DNA from: Crossiella sp. S99.2 | GTDB lineage: Bacteria; Actinomycetota; Actinomycetes; Mycobacteriales; Pseudonocardiaceae | Reading direction: 5' to 3' | Assembly: GCF_023094165.1 (NCBI RefSeq) | Contig: NZ_JALMDK010000006.1 | Coordinates: 248,001 to 312,000 of the forward strand | Length of the DNA stretch: 64,000 bases | Position numbers and translations under genes: made by a program | The notes under the pieces: generated by a model | The model's database searches: none | What the model was told of the DNA's origin: nothing | What the model saw: the letters and a program-made list of their open reading frames with translations, nothing else | In this document: positions 50,391 through 58,926 of the stretch, in pieces | Position numbering within the stretch: the stretch's first letter is position 1 | How the letters are laid out: every line of letters begins with the position of its first letter

Positions 50391-52286
50391 CTACACGCCA
50401 CCCGCCTGTTCCCGAAGTCCCTTGTGGTACTGCTCCATGGCCACCAGGTCGCCGAAGAGCGCGCGGTACTCGTCCCCCTCGGTGACCGGGGAGATCCGTT
50501 GCAGCCTGGACTTGATGTCGGCGATCTGCCTGGCCACCAGACTGGCCTGCATGTTGGCGATCAGGCCGAGCACGTAGCGGTCCTCGGCCGACCTGGTGCG
50601 CAGCGGCTCCACCGCCAGTTCGGTCACCAGCGAGCGCACCACCGAGTGCTTGCACCGCTGCCCGACCGCGTCCACGAACGTCGCGCCGGAGAGTCCGCAG
50701 GAGGTCCCACCGGCGGCCAGGATGGACTGGTGCAGCTCCAGGTAGGCGGGGTGGGTGAAGGCGTCCTCGGAGATCGAGTCGTAGGCCGGGCCCGCGATGC
50801 CGGGCAGTTGGATCGCCGCCTTGAGCACCTCGCGCTGCGAGTGCAACTGCGGGTCCTTCGGGGACGGCCTGCTCGGCCCGTCCACCTCCACCGCCAGCGC
50901 GCTCTGGTTCGGGTCCACCGGGCGGCGGCGCAGCGGCTTCTCCGGGGCGACCTTGCCGCCCGAGATCTCCCGGATCCGGCGCAGCACCCCGGGGGTGTCG
51001 TCCCAGCCGACCCAGCCGGCCAGTTGCCGCCCGTACTCGTCCCGGAGGGATTCCTCCTTGATCTGGGCGACCAGCGGCACCGTGCGGCGCAAGGCCTCCA
51101 CCCGGCCCTCGGCGGTGTCCAGGTCGTGTTCGGCGAGCAGGGTGCGGATGGCGAAGGCGAACAGCGGCTGCCGCCGGGCGACCAGGTCCCGCACGGCCAC
51201 ATCGCCCTTGTCCTGGCGGAGTTCGCAGGGGTCCGTGCCGTCCGGGGCGATCGCGATGAAGGTCTGCGCGGCGAACTTCTGCTCGTCGTCGAAGGCCTTG
51301 AGCGCGGCCTTCTGCCCGGCCGCGTCGCCGTCGAAGGTGAAGATCACCTCGCCGCGGAAGGCGTCGTCGTCCATCAGCAGCCTGCGCAGCACCGAGATGT
51401 GGTCGGCGCCGAAGGCGGTGCCGCAGGAGGCGACCGCGGTGGGCACCTCGGACAGGTGCATGGCCATCACGTCGGTGTAGCCCTCGACCACCACCACCTG
51501 GCGGCGGCGGGCGATCTCCCGTTTGGCCAGGTCGATGCCGAAGAGCACGTGCGACTTCTTGAAGATCGGGGTCTCACTGGTGTTGACGTACTTGGCCTCG
51601 ATCGGGTCGTCCGGGAAGATCCGGCGCGCGCCGAAGCCGACGACCTCGCCGCCCAGGTCCTTCAGCGGCCACAGCAGCCTGCGGTGGAACCGGTCGATCG
51701 GGCCCTGCCGGCCTTCCTTGGCCAGTCCGGACTTGTACAGCTCGTCCATCTCGAAGCCGCGGCCGATGAGGTGTTTGGTCAGCCGGTCCCAGCCCGCGGG
51801 GGCGAAGCCGCAGCCGAAGCGGTCCGCGGCGGCCTGGTCGAAGCCGCGTTCGGCGAGGAACTCGCGCGCCTTGACCGCATCCGGGGTGTGCAGCTGTTCC
51901 ATGTAGAACTGGGCGGCGGCCTTGTGCGCCTCCAGCATCCGGGTCTTGGTGCCCCGGTCGCGCTGCACGGTCGCGCCGCCGCCGGTGTAGGTGAGCCGGT
52001 AGCCGATGCCGTCGGCCAGCCGCTCCACCGCCTCGACGAAGCCGATGTGCTCGTACTGCTGGATGAACTGGATGACGTCGCCGCCGACGCCGCAGCCGAA
52101 GCAGTGGAAGGTGCCCTTGCTGGGCCGCACGTTGAATGACGCGGTCTTCTCATCGTGAAATGGGCACAGCCCTTTCAGCGTGCCACCACCGGCTCGGCCC
52201 AGGTTGACGTACTCGCCGACCACGATGTCGATCCGGCAGCGATCACGGACCTCGGCTATGTCGCTGTCCCGGATTCGTCCTGCCAC
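50391..52286 (-). CDS. dnaG: DNA primase DnaG
   Basis: Protein of 631 residues from GTG 52286, normal length. CHC2 zinc finger CPFHDEKTASFNVRPSKGTFHCFGCGVGGD at about 41-70 (shown by position), Toprim core with VVVEGYTDVMAMH and FTFDGDAAGQKAALKA, and a C-terminal helicase-binding domain. It primes chromosomal replication. The element carries an unrelated-looking primase of its own, so the two can be told apart by the tandem ribbons. Confidence 0.95.
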   Translation of the reverse strand: MAGRIRDSDIAEVRDRCRIDIVVGEYVNLGRAGGGTLKGLCPFHDEKTASFNVRPSKGTFHCFGCGVGGDVIQFIQQYEHIGFVEAVERLADGIGYRLTYTGGGATVQRDRGTKTRMLEAHKAAAQFYMEQLHTPDAVKAREFLAERGFDQAAADRFGCGFAPAGWDRLTKHLIGRGFEMDELYKSGLAKEGRQGPIDRFHRRLLWPLKDLGGEVVGFGARRIFPDDPIEAKYVNTSETPIFKKSHVLFGIDLAKREIARRRQVVVVEGYTDVMAMHLSEVPTAVASCGTAFGADHISVLRRLLMDDDAFRGEVIFTFDGDAAGQKAALKAFDDEQKFAAQTFIAIAPDGTDPCELRQDKGDVAVRDLVARRQPLFAFAIRTLLAEHDLDTAEGRVEALRRTVPLVAQIKEESLRDEYGRQLAGWVGWDDTPGVLRRIREISGGKVAPEKPLRRRPVDPNQSALAVEVDGPSRPSPKDPQLHSQREVLKAAIQLPGIAGPAYDSISEDAFTHPAYLELHQSILAAGGTSCGLSGATFVDAVGQRCKHSVVRSLVTELAVEPLRTRSAEDRYVLGLIANMQASLVARQIADIKSRLQRISPVTEGDEYRALFGDLVAMEQYHKGLREQAGGV

Positions 52287-52320
52287 GAGGGCAAGTCTAG
52301 GAGTACGTCAGGATGGACGT

Positions 52321-53247
52321 GTGACCGTCAGCGACGAGACCCTGGCCACGGTGTTCAGCGAGCACCGCGGGCACCTCATCGGGGTCGCCTACCGCATCAC
52401 CGGGACCAGGGCCGACGCCGAGGACGCGGTGCAGGACGCCTGGCTGCGACTGGCCGGGCAGAGCACCGCGGCCCGCGCGGAGATCCGCGATCTGCGGGGC
52501 TGGCTGACCACGGTGGTGGGGCGGATCTGCCTGGACCGGCTCAAGTCGGCCAGCGCCCAGCGGGAGCGCTACGTCGGCTCCTGGCTGCCGGAGCCGGTGG
52601 TGCGGCCGCTGACCACCCAGCCGAGTGAGGATCCCCTCGACGTCGCGGTGCGCGAGGACGGCGTGCGGATGGCGGCCATGGTGGTGCTACACGAGCTGAG
52701 CCCGGAGCAGCGGGTGGCGTTCGTGCTGCACGACGCGTGCGGGGTGCCGTTCCCGGAGATCGCCACCGTGCTGGGCACGACCCCGGCGGCGGCCCGGCAG
52801 CTGGCGTCCCGGGCACGGCGTGCGGTGAGTGAGGCGGACGCGCCGCCGCGGATCGAACTGGCCGAGCAGCGGGCGGTGCTCGAACGGTTCACCGCGGCGC
52901 TGGCCAGCGGCGATATGGACGAGTTGCTGAAGGTGCTGCACCCGGACGTGGTGGTCATCGGCGATTCCGGCGGCAAGGCGAGCACCGCGCGGCGGCCGGT
53001 GTTCGGTGTGCACAAGGTCGCCCGCTTCGCCATCGGCCTGCTGAACAAGTACGGGGCGGACTCGGTGTTCACCGGCATGACCCCGATGCTGGTCAACGGC
53101 GATCTGGGCTTCCTGGCCCAGACCGACGGCGACGACGAGCACCGCCCGGTGGACCGCCGCGTGGTCACGCTGGCGGTCCGGGACGGGCGGATCGTGGCGA
53201 TCTACGACGTGGTGAACCCGGAGAAGCTCACGAACGTTCCCTGGTGA
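52321..53247 (+). CDS. ECF41-type RNA polymerase sigma factor
   Basis: Protein of 308 residues from GTG 52321. Region 2 is clear (FSEHRGHLIGVAYRITGTRADAEDAVQDAWLRLAG, by position) and region 4 follows (LSPEQRVAFVLHDACGVPFPEIATVLGTTPAAARQLASRARRAV by position). The extra C-terminal 100 residues form a SnoaL/NTF2-like domain (LASGDMDELLKVLHPDVVVIGD), the mark of ECF41 and SigJ-type factors. ECF41 genes usually lie beside a carboxymuconolactone decarboxylase, oxidoreductase or epimerase gene, as here. The two stop 20 bp into each other. Confidence 0.9.
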   Translation: MTVSDETLATVFSEHRGHLIGVAYRITGTRADAEDAVQDAWLRLAGQSTAARAEIRDLRGWLTTVVGRICLDRLKSASAQRERYVGSWLPEPVVRPLTTQPSEDPLDVAVREDGVRMAAMVVLHELSPEQRVAFVLHDACGVPFPEIATVLGTTPAAARQLASRARRAVSEADAPPRIELAEQRAVLERFTAALASGDMDELLKVLHPDVVVIGDSGGKASTARRPVFGVHKVARFAIGLLNKYGADSVFTGMTPMLVNGDLGFLAQTDGDDEHRPVDRRVVTLAVRDGRIVAIYDVVNPEKLTNVPW

Positions 53248-53842
53248 TCTCGGTCGCGGCGACCTCGGCCGGGGCGACCGGCAGCGGCACCCGGCAGGCG
53301 TCGCCGGAGGTGAAGCCCTGGTCGACGATCCCGAGCGCGTCGTTGAACCGGGCTCGCTGGTTCTCCACCGTGATCAGGTAGGTGAGTTCGACCAATCCCT
53401 TGTCCCCCAGGCGTTCCCGGAGTTCGGCAACCTGCTCGTCGGTGACCCGCACCGGCGTGGCGGTGATCGCGTCGGCGTAGCCGATGGCGAGTTTCTCGGT
53501 CTCGGTGAACCGCGGCGAGTCGGCGTAGGCGTGGATCTCCTGGAGCCGCTCGATGTCCAGGCCCTTGTGCCGCTGCAGCATGGTGCCGAAGTCCACGCAC
53601 CAGGAGCAGCCGAGTTCGGTGGCGACCCGGTAGACCACCAGGTCGGCCAGGTGGTCCGGCAGGTGCTTGGCGGCGCGTTCCACCGCGGTCTCGGCGAGCG
53701 CGGCCGCGATCATCAGGCCCCGGTGGTGGGCCAGGACCGCGAACGGCTCGGGCACCGCGCCGAAGCGCCTCTTCGCGTAGCCGTACATGCGCCGGATGAG
53801 CCAGCCGGCCTGGTCGACGGTGCGGGCGGGAATGCGTGGCAC
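53228..53842 (-). CDS. Carboxymuconolactone decarboxylase-like protein
   Basis: Protein of 204 residues from GTG 53842 (GGGGAG upstream). Core motif ELGCSWCVDFGTM (C-x2-C, redox-active pair of the AhpD-type fold) with the catalytic His in a following segment. The family includes peroxidase-like AhpD and CMD enzymes; ECF41 partners are often of this type. It is read toward the sigma factor gene and is driven by an ECF41 promoter at 53882-53908. The redox role is inferred. Confidence 0.88.
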   Translation of the reverse strand: MPRIPARTVDQAGWLIRRMYGYAKRRFGAVPEPFAVLAHHRGLMIAAALAETAVERAAKHLPDHLADLVVYRVATELGCSWCVDFGTMLQRHKGLDIERLQEIHAYADSPRFTETEKLAIGYADAITATPVRVTDEQVAELRERLGDKGLVELTYLITVENQRARFNDALGIVDQGFTSGDACRVPLPVAPAEVAATEITRERS

Positions 53843-53881
53843 GGCGATCTCCCCGTGGGTCGGTGACGCTGACCCACGGTG

Positions 53882-53908
53882 GACGAGCACCCCGCGCCGA
53901 CTGTGACA
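53882..53908 (-). promoter_or_regulatory. ECF41 promoter upstream of the CMD-like gene
   Basis: Read on the minus strand: TGTCACA (53908-53902), exactly 16 bp, then CGTC (53885-53882). The ECF41 consensus known from other bacteria is TGTCACA-n16-CGTC. It lies about 40 bp upstream of the GTG of the CMD gene. This ties the sigma factor and its partner into one autoregulated unit. Confidence 0.92.
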
Positions 53909-53938
53909 AGCCGCTAGTCAGCGGCGGCCCGCCACTGG

Positions 53939-54148
53939 TCAGCGCCGCGGATCGGGCAGCGTCACGTGCTGCGCGGGCGCGGGCGGCTCAGCCGCGGCGG
54001 CCCCGCTGAGCGGGCCGGGCGGATGCGGCCGCCGGGGCTCGCGCACCCCGGCGCCACCCGGATCGTCCCGCCGCCGGGGCGGGGCGCCGGCGGGCACCTT
54101 GCGCCGTAATGGCCGGAACACCGCACGCACTACCTCTCGAAGTCCCAT
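53939..54148 (-). CDS. Small Pro/Arg-rich protein (69 residues)
   Basis: Starts MGLREVVRAVFRPLRRKVP at ATG 54148; an upstream ATG at 54175 is possible. Basic helix followed by a disordered Pro/Ala/Arg-rich tail. No family recognised. The codon use is ordinary, but the composition is low complexity and a non-coding stretch cannot be ruled out. A palindrome (54170-54187) sits in front of it. Confidence 0.4.
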   Translation of the reverse strand: MGLREVVRAVFRPLRRKVPAGAPPRRRDDPGGAGVREPRRPHPPGPLSGAAAAEPPAPAQHVTLPDPRR

Positions 54149-54169
54149 GACCTCGAGTAAACCAGAAAT

Positions 54170-54187
54170 CGTCAACGTAGGTTGACG
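54170..54187. promoter_or_regulatory. Inverted repeat CGTCAAC-gtag-GTTGACG
   Basis: 7-bp arms with a 4-bp spacer, perfect, 5 bp beyond the stop of the dgt gene and ahead of the small gene on the same strand. Operator-like. MarR-type sites often have such symmetric TTGA arms, but the binding protein is not evident. Confidence 0.5.
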
Positions 54188-54191
54188 CCGT

Positions 54192-55460
54192 TCAGGTGGT
54201 CAGCCGCCGGTGCCAGCTCACCGCCTGCGCGTCGGTGAGCAGCGCGACCTGGTCGATGACCACCCGCAGCCGCTCCGCATCGTCCCCGGCGGCCGACCAC
54301 GCGGGCCGGAACGCGGGGTCGAGTGCCTCCGGCGCGCGCAGGCACAACGCCTCAGTGAGCTGGGTGATCAGCTCCCGTTGCCGGATCTGCACGGCCAGCC
54401 GTTCCTGGTCGCTCATCACGTACCGCAGCGCGACCGCCTTGAGCAGGGCGACCTCGGCGGCGACCGGCGGCAGCACGACCAGGTCGGCCTCGTAGCGGCG
54501 CAGTGGCCCGGCGCCGTGGGCCTTGCGGGTGCCGGTGACCGCGGCGGAGGCGAAGCGCCCGACCAGTTCGCTGGTGAGCTGTTTCAGCGCGACCTGGTCG
54601 GCCAGGGTGCCGTCGTAGTCGTGCCGGGCGAGCAGGGCCACCGCGGGGAGCCGCAGCAGTCCGTCGGCGGCGGCCTCGATCGCCTCCACCGGTTCGTGGC
54701 TGAAGTGCGCGGCGGCCAGCGCGGCGATGACGTGCCGTTCGGCCGGGCTGCCCAGCGCGCGCAGCGAGATGCGTCCGGCGAGCACCCCGTCCTCCACGTC
54801 GTGCACCGAGTAGGCGACGTCGTCGGACCAGTCCATCACCTGGGCTTCCAGGCATCGCGCGTCGGCTGGGGCGCCCTGCCGGAGCCAGCCGAAGACCGGG
54901 AGGTCGTCGGCGTAGACCCCGAACTTGACGGTGCCTGCCCGCCGCGGCCACGGGTATTTGGTCGCGGCGTCCAGCGCGGCCCTGGTCAGGTTGAGCCCGT
55001 ACTGGCGCCCGTCCGGTCCGAGCGCCTTGGGTTCGAGCCGGGTGAGGATGCGCAGGGTCTGCGCGTTGCCCTCGAACCCGCCGCAGGGCCCGGCCAGCGC
55101 GTTGAGGGCGCGTTCGCCGTTGTGCCCGAACGGCGGGTGGCCGATGTCGTGGGCCAACCCGGCCAGGTCGACGATGTCGGGATCACAGCCCAGTTCCCCG
55201 CCGATGCCCCGCCCGATCTGGGCGACCTCCAGGGAGTGGGTGAGCCGGGTGCGCGGCACATCCCCCTCCCCTGGCCCGACCACCTGGGTCTTGCCGGCCA
55301 GGCGGCGCAGTGCGGCCGAGTGCAGCACCCGGGCCCGGTCCCGGGCGAAGGGCGTGCGGGCTTCGGTCTCGGCTTCGGCCAGTGCGCCGTGCTTGGCGGG
55401 TTCGGGCAGCAGCCGCGCGGTGTCGTGCGCGGAGTAGCCGTGCGGTTCAGCCGAGACCAT
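54192..55460 (-). CDS. dgt: Deoxyguanosinetriphosphate triphosphohydrolase (dGTPase)
   Basis: Protein of 422 residues from ATG 55460. HD-domain motifs: RLTHSLEVAQIGR (His), LAHDIGHPPFGHNGE (HD), and later DWSDDVAYSVHDVEDG (final Asp). The opening RDRARVLHSAALRRLAGKTQV is typical of the dGTPase family. It hydrolyses dGTP to deoxyguanosine and triphosphate, limiting nucleotide imbalance. It overlaps the preceding gene by 14 bp. Upstream dnaG is a common neighbour in actinomycetes. Confidence 0.92.
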   Translation of the reverse strand: MVSAEPHGYSAHDTARLLPEPAKHGALAEAETEARTPFARDRARVLHSAALRRLAGKTQVVGPGEGDVPRTRLTHSLEVAQIGRGIGGELGCDPDIVDLAGLAHDIGHPPFGHNGERALNALAGPCGGFEGNAQTLRILTRLEPKALGPDGRQYGLNLTRAALDAATKYPWPRRAGTVKFGVYADDLPVFGWLRQGAPADARCLEAQVMDWSDDVAYSVHDVEDGVLAGRISLRALGSPAERHVIAALAAAHFSHEPVEAIEAAADGLLRLPAVALLARHDYDGTLADQVALKQLTSELVGRFASAAVTGTRKAHGAGPLRRYEADLVVLPPVAAEVALLKAVALRYVMSDQERLAVQIRQRELITQLTEALCLRAPEALDPAFRPAWSAAGDDAERLRVVIDQVALLTDAQAVSWHRRLTT

Positions 55461-56130
55461 TGTCAGCCATGTGGGTGGAGGTGTGGGTGAGCCGGTAGTA
55501 GAGCACGCCCGCGGTCTCCCGCAGGATGTAGCGCAGCTGGGTTTCCCTGGTCTGCACGATGGGTCCACGCCGGGTCGGCGAGGCCCAGGCGGCGAGCCCG
55601 GTGTCCCCGGCCATGGTGCGGGCCCGCAGCGAGTGCCAGGGATCGCTGACGATGACCGCGCTGTGCCAGCCGCGTTTCTCCGCCTCCCTGGCCACGGCCT
55701 GCAGGCTGCCGAGGGTGTCGGCGCCCTCGTTGACCGCGACCACCTTGTCCTTGGGAATGGCCTTCTTCGCCGTGCCGGACTTGGTCTCATCGCCCACCAG
55801 CCACCGCTGCCCCGCCTCGGCCTCGGTGTAGGTGTCGCCAAGCCCGCGCCCGCCCACGGTCACCACGGTCTTGGCCACCCCGCGCTCGAAGAGCTGCTGG
55901 GCGTGCGCCAGCCGCGCCTCCAGCACATCGGAGGGCCGCCCGCCGTACTGCGCGGCGCCCAGCACCACGGCGATGTCCGCGGTGGACCGGTCGTCCAGCC
56001 GGGCGACCTGCCACACCCGGAAGGCAGTGCCACCGACGATCAGCAAGGGCAGCAGCACAATCCCGGCCAGCACGCGCCGCAACAGCCGTGCCGTAGCCCG
56101 CCGGCCGGTGGTGGGTGCGTGTCCAGTCAT
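55447..56130 (-). CDS. DUF218 (YdcF/SanA-like) membrane-anchored protein
   Basis: Protein of 227 residues. One N-terminal membrane helix (LLRRVLAGIVLLPLLIVGGTAF, about 17-38), then the DUF218 domain: IAVVLGAAQYGGRPSDVLEARLAHAQQLF, a TEAEAGQRWL segment and IVSDPWHSLRARTM. DUF218 proteins are linked to cell-envelope steps, and SanA-type ones to vancomycin sensitivity. The active site remains uncertain. First gene of the unit with dgt. Confidence 0.85.
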   Translation of the reverse strand: MTGHAPTTGRRATARLLRRVLAGIVLLPLLIVGGTAFRVWQVARLDDRSTADIAVVLGAAQYGGRPSDVLEARLAHAQQLFERGVAKTVVTVGGRGLGDTYTEAEAGQRWLVGDETKSGTAKKAIPKDKVVAVNEGADTLGSLQAVAREAEKRGWHSAVIVSDPWHSLRARTMAGDTGLAAWASPTRRGPIVQTRETQLRYILRETAGVLYYRLTHTSTHMADNGLG

Positions 56131-56480
56131 GCCGCAATGCTGTCACGAACTCGGCCAAGATCGAGTTCCGGTCACCGCCGAATTCCCGTTTTGTCGGCCC
56201 CCACCGGTAAAATAGAAATCGGGGGGTTTCCCCGCGCGCGCGTTGTGTGCCGGGCCGGTTGGCCGGGTGTGGCGGGGGCGTGGAATACCCGGTCGAGGGG
56301 ACCTGGGATTGGGTTCGTGCCGGCGGTACCGGCATGAGCATGATCAACGACTCGCGGTCGGCACCGATCAAACCGAGCCGGAGCCCCGAACATCGGGCAA
56401 GACCGCCTCGACCGGCACCGCTCACCACCGCTGATCAGCCCTCGCGGCGACCGGTCACCTGATCCCGGCCACCGCGCAGG
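56131..56480. other. 350-bp gap between divergent regulators
   Basis: Promoters of the DUF218 gene must lie here. An A/T-rich stretch (ggtaaaatagaaatcggg, about 56206-56223) is a good candidate -10 region. A short plus-strand ORF from 56335 (MSMINDSRSAPIK, 42 codons) is too short and low complexity to call. Confidence 0.45.
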
Positions 56481-57086
56481 TCACAGCCAGCCGCGGTCGT
56501 CGGCGATGCGCACGGCCTCAGCCCTGGTGCGCGCGCCGGTCTTGCCCATCGCCGCCGACAGGTGATTGCGCACGGTCCCCTCCGACAGGTGCACCGCCCT
56601 GGCCAGGTCGGCCACGGTGCCGCCGTCCCGCGCGGCCGCCAGCACCTCCCGTTCCCGCCCGCTCAACGGACTGGCCCCGCTGGACAGCGATTCCGCGGCC
56701 AGCCCCGGATCGACCACACGCAATCCCGCGTGCACCCGCCGCACCGCGTCGACGAGCTGTTCCGGCGGGGCGTCCTTGACCACGAACCCGGCCGCGCCCG
56801 CGCTCATCGCCCTGGCCAGATATCCCGGCCTGCCGAAGGTGGTCAGGATCAGCACCCGGCATCCCGGCAGGGCGTCGCGCAGTTCGGCCGCCGCGGCCAG
56901 TCCGTCCTTGCCTGGCATCTGCACGTCCAGCAACGCCACGTCCGGCCGGTGTTCGAGGGCCGCGGCGAGCACCTCCTCGCCCGAGCCGACCTGCGCGACG
57001 ACCTGGATGTCGGCCTCCAGCCCGAGCAGCGCGGCCAGTGCCCCGCGGACCAGGGCCTGGTCGTCGGCGAGCAGTACCCGGATCAC
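56481..57086 (-). CDS. LuxR-type two-component response regulator
   Basis: Protein of 201 residues from GTG 57086. Receiver domain: acidic DD pair in RVLLADDQALV, phosphorylated Asp in VALLDVQMPGKDG, Thr and Lys in ILTTFGRPGY and VVKDAPPEQL. C-terminal LuxR HTH: LSGREREVLAAARDGGTVADLARAVHLSEGTVRNHLSAAMGK (by position). It is coupled to the sensor kinase by GTGA. Confidence 0.92.
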   Translation of the reverse strand: MIRVLLADDQALVRGALAALLGLEADIQVVAQVGSGEEVLAAALEHRPDVALLDVQMPGKDGLAAAAELRDALPGCRVLILTTFGRPGYLARAMSAGAAGFVVKDAPPEQLVDAVRRVHAGLRVVDPGLAAESLSSGASPLSGREREVLAAARDGGTVADLARAVHLSEGTVRNHLSAAMGKTGARTRAEAVRIADDRGWL

Positions 57087-58168
57087 TCGTCGTCCCCGAT
57101 CTCCGCGCGCAGCCGGAATCCGCCGGCGGGCAGTGGCCCGGCCGTCAGGGTGCCGCCGACGGCGGCGAGTCGTTCGGTCAGGCCGGTGAGTCCGGTGCCG
57201 GTGCGGCCGGTGTTGTCCTGGGGCGCGCCGTCGTCGGCGACCTCCAGCCAGGACAACCCGAATCGCACCTCGCAGCGGGTCGCGCCGCTGTGCCGGAGCA
57301 CGTTGGTGACCGCCTCGCGCAGCACGTAGGCGAAGACCGGCTGGTGCCGCGGCGCGACGTTGTCCACGGCGTGCGGCAGGTCGGCGGTGATCCCGGCGGC
57401 CTGCAACGCCACCCGCGCCCCGGCCAGTTCCGCGGCCAGTGAGGTTTCCCGGTAGCCGGAGACGGTGGCGCGGACGTCGGTGAGCGCGGCCCTGGACAGC
57501 GCTTCGACATCGCTGACCTCGGTGATCGCCGCCTCCCGCTGTCCGGCTTCCAGCAGTCGTCTGGCCAGCCCCGCCTTGAGGGTGATGGTGGTCAGGCTGT
57601 GCCCGAGCACGTCGTGCAGATCGCGGGCGAGCCGGGCGCGTTCCTCGGCGACGGCGAGCAGTGCGGCCTGTTCCTGTTCGCGGTACAGCTTGATGTTGCC
57701 GCGGATCAGCTCGGCCACGCCGAGCACGCTGAAGGTGCTCAGCAGCATGGCCAGGATGATCCAGGCCAGCCAGAACGGCCCGCCGTCGAGCACGGCACGC
57801 ACTGCGACGATGCTGGGCACGACCGGCACCAGCACGGCCAGCCAGACCGGCAGCAGGATCGCCGCGGTGGCGGCGAGGTAGACGAACAGGCTGAGGAACT
57901 CCACCCCGAAGGCCAGCGTGATCAGCGTGATCAGCGCGGCCTGGCCGATCACGAGCGCGATTCGCTGCCACATCGGCGCCTCGAACAACCGGGGCGGCAC
58001 CACCAGGTAGGTGACGCCGATGATCCCGATCCCGGCCAGTCCGGCGATCTTCCACAGCACCGGGTGACCGGCGGCGAGCAGGTAGTAGACCGGGAAGAGC
58101 AGGAACAGCAGGAAGAAGCCGGCGAACAGCTCCCAGGAACGCATCCTGGGTCCGGCTCTGGTGGTCAT
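57083..58168 (-). CDS. Two-component sensor histidine kinase
   Basis: Protein of 361 residues from ATG 58168. Four to six membrane helices occupy the N-terminal half. The HisKA_3 box RLARDLHDVLGHSLTTITLKAGLA carries the phosphorylated His. The ATP-binding part is present but short (LREAVTNVLRHSGATRCEV; GTGLTGLTERLAAVGG). Desk/LuxR-type NarL-like kinase. It very likely controls the downstream ABC exporter, a common pairing. Confidence 0.9.
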   Translation of the reverse strand: MTTRAGPRMRSWELFAGFFLLFLLFPVYYLLAAGHPVLWKIAGLAGIGIIGVTYLVVPPRLFEAPMWQRIALVIGQAALITLITLAFGVEFLSLFVYLAATAAILLPVWLAVLVPVVPSIVAVRAVLDGGPFWLAWIILAMLLSTFSVLGVAELIRGNIKLYREQEQAALLAVAEERARLARDLHDVLGHSLTTITLKAGLARRLLEAGQREAAITEVSDVEALSRAALTDVRATVSGYRETSLAAELAGARVALQAAGITADLPHAVDNVAPRHQPVFAYVLREAVTNVLRHSGATRCEVRFGLSWLEVADDGAPQDNTGRTGTGLTGLTERLAAVGGTLTAGPLPAGGFRLRAEIGDDE

Positions 58169-58188
58169 GGCGTTCACCGTAGGCAAGG

Positions 58189-58926
58189 TCAGCGGCCGGC
58201 GCTGAGCCGGTATCGCCTGGCCACGAACAGGCCGAGGACCAGGGTCACGCCGCTGAGCACGGCGATCGCGGGCAGGCTGACCGTGCCTTCGGCGATCACC
58301 CGGATCCCGTTCTCCCGGAACCAGAAGCTGGGCAGCGCACGGGCGATGTCGCCGACCCAGTCGGGCATGATCTCCACCGGCACCATGAGTCCGCCGACCA
58401 TGGCCAGCGCCATCATCACCGCGGGCGTGACGGCCTGGGCGGATTCGGCGCTGGCGAGCTGGCCGATGGCCATGCCCAGCAGCGCGAACGGCACCGAGCC
58501 GAGGACGAGTCCGGCGATCAGCATGGCCCACTGCGCCAGGCTGAGGTCGATCTGGCGCACGATGACCCCGACCGCGAGCACGCCGAGCATCGCCGGGATG
58601 GCGACCAGGACCGCGATGAGTCCCTTGGCCAGCAGGTAGCCGCCGCCGCTGAGCGGGGTGAGCCGGAGTTGCCGGTGCCAGGCGATCTGGCGTTCCAGCG
58701 CGATCCGGCCGCCGGTGACCAGGGCGGCGGACATGGCGGCGAAGCTGGCCATGCTGACCATGGTGGCGGCGGTGACCGGGGTGCCGTTGCGGAAGGTGGC
58801 GGTGCCGCCGCCGTAGATGCCGGAGAAGATCAGGAACATCGCGGTGGGCACCACGATGGTGAAGAAGAGGAAGGCGAACTGCCGGACGATGAGCTTGACC
58901 TCGATGAAGAGGTAGGTCGGGTTCAC
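58189..58926 (-). CDS. ABC-2 type transporter permease
   Basis: Protein of 245 residues with about six membrane helices (FAFLFFTIVVPTAMFLIFSG; MVSMASFAAMSAALVTGG; LLAKGLIAVLVAIPAML; WAMLIAGLVLGSVPFALLG; VMMALAMVGGLMVPV; IAVLSGVTLVLGLFVARR). Overlaps the ATPase gene by ATGA. Forms an exporter with it. Confidence 0.9.
   Translation of the reverse strand: MNPTYLFIEVKLIVRQFAFLFFTIVVPTAMFLIFSGIYGGGTATFRNGTPVTAATMVSMASFAAMSAALVTGGRIALERQIAWHRQLRLTPLSGGGYLLAKGLIAVLVAIPAMLGVLAVGVIVRQIDLSLAQWAMLIAGLVLGSVPFALLGMAIGQLASAESAQAVTPAVMMALAMVGGLMVPVEIMPDWVGDIARALPSFWFRENGIRVIAEGTVSLPAIAVLSGVTLVLGLFVARRYRLSAGR

Noticed and set aside
49728..52139. 803-codon plus-strand ORF opposite dnaG
   Set aside because: Pure antisense shadow of dnaG and its neighbour, full of Gly, His and Val with no domain.
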